Assembly (NCBI GenBank): GCA_025602905.1 | Contig: JAHLKI010000022.1 | Location: 186,001-250,000, forward strand | Direction of reading: 5' to 3' | Origin: Phlyctochytrium arcticum | Lineage: Eukaryota > Chytridiomycota > Chytridiomycetes > Chytridiales > Chytridiaceae | Length of the DNA stretch: 64,000 nt | Shown here: piece after piece, positions 60,737-64,000 of the stretch | Numbering within the stretch: the first letter of the stretch is position 1 | Layout: each line of letters starts with the position of its first letter | Notes under the pieces: generated by a model | What the model saw: only the letters and a program-made list of their open reading frames with translations | Databases searched by the model: none | What the model was told of the DNA's origin: nothing | Position numbers and translations under genes: made by a program

Positions 60737-62356
60737 ATGGCACCCTCCGTTCTCGTCCTTGGCGGTGTTGGTTTTATCGGGCGTAACCTCGTTGCGTACC
60801 TTTTGGACAACAATCTCGTTGAAACCGTTCGTGTGGCCGATAAGGCACTTCCGGCTACTGCATATCTCTCAGAGCAGCATAAGAAAACGTTCGACGACAA
60901 AAGAGTCGAATTTAGACAAGCGAACTTGACCAATGCCGGTAGGTATCAGCGCTCGGACTAAAGCACGCGTGATATGTCGATATTCGGCCGACTAATCAAT
61001 GGTTTACCATTCTACACTAGCATCCACCGAGAAAGTTTTCACTAGGGACGATGGCAAGGAATTTGACTACGTGATCAATTTGGCTGCCGAGACCAAGTAC
61101 GGTCAGTCTGATGAAGTCTACGATGAGCGGACCTATCAATTGTCTGTTGCTGTGGCCAAGGAGGCAGCAAAGCGGAAAATTCCTTTATTTTTGGAAGTCA
61201 GTACCGCCCAGGTGTACGAATCCGACAAGGTCTGACCTTGAATCAAATATGATGAGATGGCAACCCACTTTAACTGGCGTACCTTACAGAAACCTTCCCG
61301 CGAGGATTCGAAGATCAAGCCATGGACAGCTGTTGCAAAATCTAAATTCAAGGCAGAAGAAGAGCTGAAAAAAATACCAGGGTAAGTAGCTTGTCGAGCA
61401 GAGACCCCTGAAGTGTTGTGATACTAAACATAATCTAGTTTGAATCTCATAATTCTTCGTCCAGCTCTGGTCTATGGACCCGGCGATGTTTACGGAATCA
61501 GTAAGTATCCGGCAAGTTTACGACCCAATTATAAGACAGAGATTTTGACATGACTGTAAAAAGCTCCTCGTTTGATCATGGGAGCCGTCTACCGTCAGTT
61601 GAGCGAGAAAATGGAACTTTTGTGGACCAAGGACTTGAAGATGAACACTGTACACGTTCACGATGTGGTGCGTGTCTTATCTTCTGACCAGAAAATCGCA
61701 CTGCTAATGATAAGTGCCATTACAGGCTCGAGCTATTTGGCATATTACAGCCTTGAAAGCAGAAGGTGGTGGGCGCAACGGTCCTATCACCAAAACTGAA
61801 GTTTATAACTTGGCAGACAAAAATGACACCGGTCGGTTTTATGCCCCTATCTCTTCACCAATTTTTATTTTCTAAATATGACATCAGATCAAGGAAAAAT
61901 CAACCAACATATTCAAGGTCTCTTCGGAATAGATACAGGCTTTCAGGGTACTATGATCAGTCAATTTGCCAAGGTATGAGAATTCCCACAGCTGTTTGTA
62001 TTTGGCAGACTAACTAAGCCCGCTACAGCTCAATCTTGCTTCCGTTACTGAGGACGTGAACGACAAGCATCTCCAACCATGGTCTGAACTGTGTAAGGCT
62101 GCAGGTGTTACGAATACCCCGTTGACGCCCTACCTGGATCAAGAATTGCTCAAAGATAACGCTTTGAGTGTGGATGGATCCAAGGTTTGTCAAACCCGTT
62201 TCCGCTGTTACTGGGTGTTATTATTCACAAGCATTATAGATTGAGAATGAGCTGGGTTTCTCGTATACAATCCCAAACGTTACAGAGAAAGGATTGAGGG
62301 ATGTTGTTGAAGAGTTTGTTGCGAGTGGGATGTGGCCCAAGGGAACTACTAAGTAA
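60737..62356 (+). CDS. NAD-dependent epimerase/dehydratase-like (extended SDR) protein
   Basis: Spliced gene with about seven short introns. The first exon starts M-A-P-S-V-L-V-L-G-G-V-G-F-I-G-R at 60737, an extended-SDR Rossmann fingerprint (GGxGFIG). Later exons give YVINLAAET, LEVSTAQVYE with the active Ser and Tyr region, SKFKAEEEL with a downstream Lys, ILRPALVYGPGDVYG, and VHVHDVARAIW after splicing. The C-terminal part (IQGLFGIDTGFQGTMISQ) belongs to a family conserved in fungi, plants and protists whose substrate is not well known to me. The enzyme should use NAD(P) to act on a sugar nucleotide or a similar metabolite, probably in the cytosol. The classic YxxxK could not be placed with certainty, so catalysis may be altered. 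Confidence 0.8.
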
Positions 62357-62597
62357 TTCTTACATTTGCGTTCATATACAATATCTGCCAGACATTATAT
62401 CCAACATCATTATGTATGCGTTTTCTGTATCCGCGAGTTGCGACCATAAGTTCCCTTGCCGTCGCCCGTGTCAACTTTCGCCTGTAGACCAGACCCCAGA
62501 CCCCAGATGGCCAAAATCACGTGCCCTCTGAGTTGGTGGGCGATTTCGAAGTTTGCAGCAACGTTTTTATTTTTACTTTTGACGAAATTCACGCAGC

Positions 62598-64000
62598 ATG
62601 CCCAAAGGAGCTGCGAGAGGGGGCAACGAAGGCGGGATAGACGTTGAGGACTTTGATGGCTTCCAGTCAAGCTTATTTTCTGCCTTGGCACAGCTTGCCC
62701 GAGCCTCACAACCTTTGAAACCAGCCGATCTATCCTTTTACAAGTCATTGTCGCCAACGTTCACGCAGCGGTTGCAGAGTTCAAGTGATAAACTTCTCGG
62801 TGTTTGCAACAGAGTCTTCAATCATGCAGCAGCTGCTGGGACTTCGTCATCCTCGACCAAAGAGGCGGCGAACTTTCAAGACTCCGACGACTTGGTTGAC
62901 GACTTTGATTTAGTCGTAGATGTCGTTGATAGTTTGTTGGAGAAGGCGGTGCGTCTTCCGCAAAAGTTATTTCACTGCTATCCGACTAATTTTGGTGTTT
63001 ATCACAGGACACATGCATGGATGAGGTCACTGGTAGAATCAAGAAGAATGCTCCAGACAGTGTTCCGGGGCAATCAGCACCAGTAATGTTACAGGTTTCG
63101 GCCGGTGGCCCTGGGTCTGCCAAAGGTGGAAAGAGCAGCTTCAACGTCGTTGCAGCACAAAACATCGTTCGGCCGCAACTAAGGTTCGAGGATAAAGTTG
63201 ACAATTCCAATCGACCCCATGAGCGCAAGATTACCTTCAAACCGAATGCAAAGGTCCCCTTGGAAACTGCAACGCAAAGCATGTCAGACAAGCCTAGTGC
63301 AGAGCTTATAGAGTCCAGGTACAGTTTAACTTCGCAGCTTTAATGGAAGCTTCGTCCTAACGCTGCTTGCAGTCTACCACACGCCTACGAGCATGAAATC
63401 CGCACTATTGAATACCCTGAATCGATGTTTAAGATCCGGCCAGAGCAGCTGTACGCGAGCATGGATCAAACACCGTGCACATGGGTTGACACCGAGGAGA
63501 AGCTTTTACAAATGGCGACTCTGCTTGATTCTGCTGAAGAAATTGCTATCGACACGGAACATCATGATTACCGCTCTTTTCAAGGATTTGTTTGTTTGAT
63601 TCAAGTGTCCACTCGCAACGAAGATTTCTTGATCGACGCTTTAGCCCTTCGAAATCATTTGCATGTCTTGAATTCCTGCTTTACCAATCCGAATATCGTC
63701 AAAGTTCTTCATGGAGCAGAAATGGACATTGTATGGTTGCAAAAGGATTTCGGATTGTATATTGTCAATCTTTTTGACACATATCATGCATCGCATATGC
63801 TGGAAATGTCTCAACATGGATTGGCATTCCTTTTGAAGTATTACTGCAGTGTCGAAACAAACAAGGCTTACCAACTGGCAGACTGGCGGATTCGGCCTCT
63901 ACCAACAGAAATGCTGAAGTACGCGCGAAGTGACACTCACTATCTACTCTATGTATATGATCGGATGCGAAACGAGCTTCTTACATTGTCCAACCCGGAA
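62598..64000 (+). CDS. RRP6: Nuclear exosome 3'-5' exonuclease Rrp6/EXOSC10, 5' part
   Basis: Three exons visible; the window ends inside the gene. The start at 62598 (M-P-K-G-A-A-R-G) opens the PMC2NT domain that binds Rrp47. Introns near 62949-63007 and 63319-63371 restore the frame. The last exon enters the DEDD-Y nuclease: EEIAIDTEHHDYRSFQGF holds the first Asp and Glu, VLHGAEMDIVWLQKDFGL the second Asp, and MLKYARSDTHYLL the final Tyr-Asp motif. All expected catalytic residues seen so far are present. The HRDC domain would follow beyond the window. Rrp6 trims rRNA, snoRNA and unstable transcripts in the nucleus. Confidence 0.95.

Noticed and set aside
1..64000. CRISPR arrays, rRNA or tRNA genes
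   Set aside because: No regularly spaced direct repeats, no rRNA-like core sequence and no cloverleaf candidate were seen by eye; a tRNA scan could still find one I missed.

Overview
The window is intron-rich nuclear DNA from a fungus, probably an early-diverging lineage. A chytrid-like genome is the best guess, but it cannot be fixed from sequence alone. The fungal signature comes from a Cyr1-type adenylate cyclase (RA, leucine-rich repeats, PP2C-like domain, cyclase), a WOPR (Gti1/Pac2) regulator and a fungal lanosterol synthase. Introns are short (mostly 43-70 nt), start GT and end AG, and often carry a CTAAT-like branch site. Exon boundaries below were worked out by hand from splice sites and frame continuity.

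Left part (1-16 kb): mitochondrial ribosomal protein bL36m (+), a WDR6/Trm734-like WD40 protein (-), lanosterol synthase ERG7 (+), a SART3/Prp24-like U6 snRNP factor (+), nucleolar Enp2/NOL10 (-), and a SWAP-type splicing regulator (+) that shares a 155-bp divergent promoter with ENP2.

Middle (16-35 kb): a 1155-residue disordered protein with about eleven dispersed copies of a short acidic/hydrophobic motif (consensus DI-D-x-L-L-x-x-G), a small secreted protein with its own TATA box, and a 2630-residue protein carrying two helicase modules (Upf1-like, then UvrD/TRANK1-like). The last fifth of the helicase gene and its 3' flank are tandemly duplicated at 32.2-35.1 kb. The second copy is a fragment, carries a 256-bp LTR-like insertion with a 5-bp target duplication, and has a frameshift near its end. 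The repeat unit runs up to the start of the adenylate cyclase gene.

Right part (35-64 kb): adenylate cyclase CYR1 with an odd Arg/Asp-Arg/Glu tail, dihydroxyacetone kinase (-), an ADCK2/Cqd1-type UbiB kinase-like protein (-), a heavily frameshifted pseudogene (-), a WOPR transcription factor (+), a coiled-coil protein (-), an unrecognised multi-exon gene (+), tRNA methyltransferase TRM13 (-) divergent from mitochondrial uS19m (+), an NAD-dependent epimerase-like protein (+), and the 5' part of the exosome nuclease RRP6 (+), cut by the window edge.

Most genes are housekeeping (RNA processing, tRNA modification, mitochondrial translation, sterol synthesis). The accessory and unusual part is 16-35 kb plus the pseudogene near 50 kb. 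No tRNA, rRNA or CRISPR was seen.
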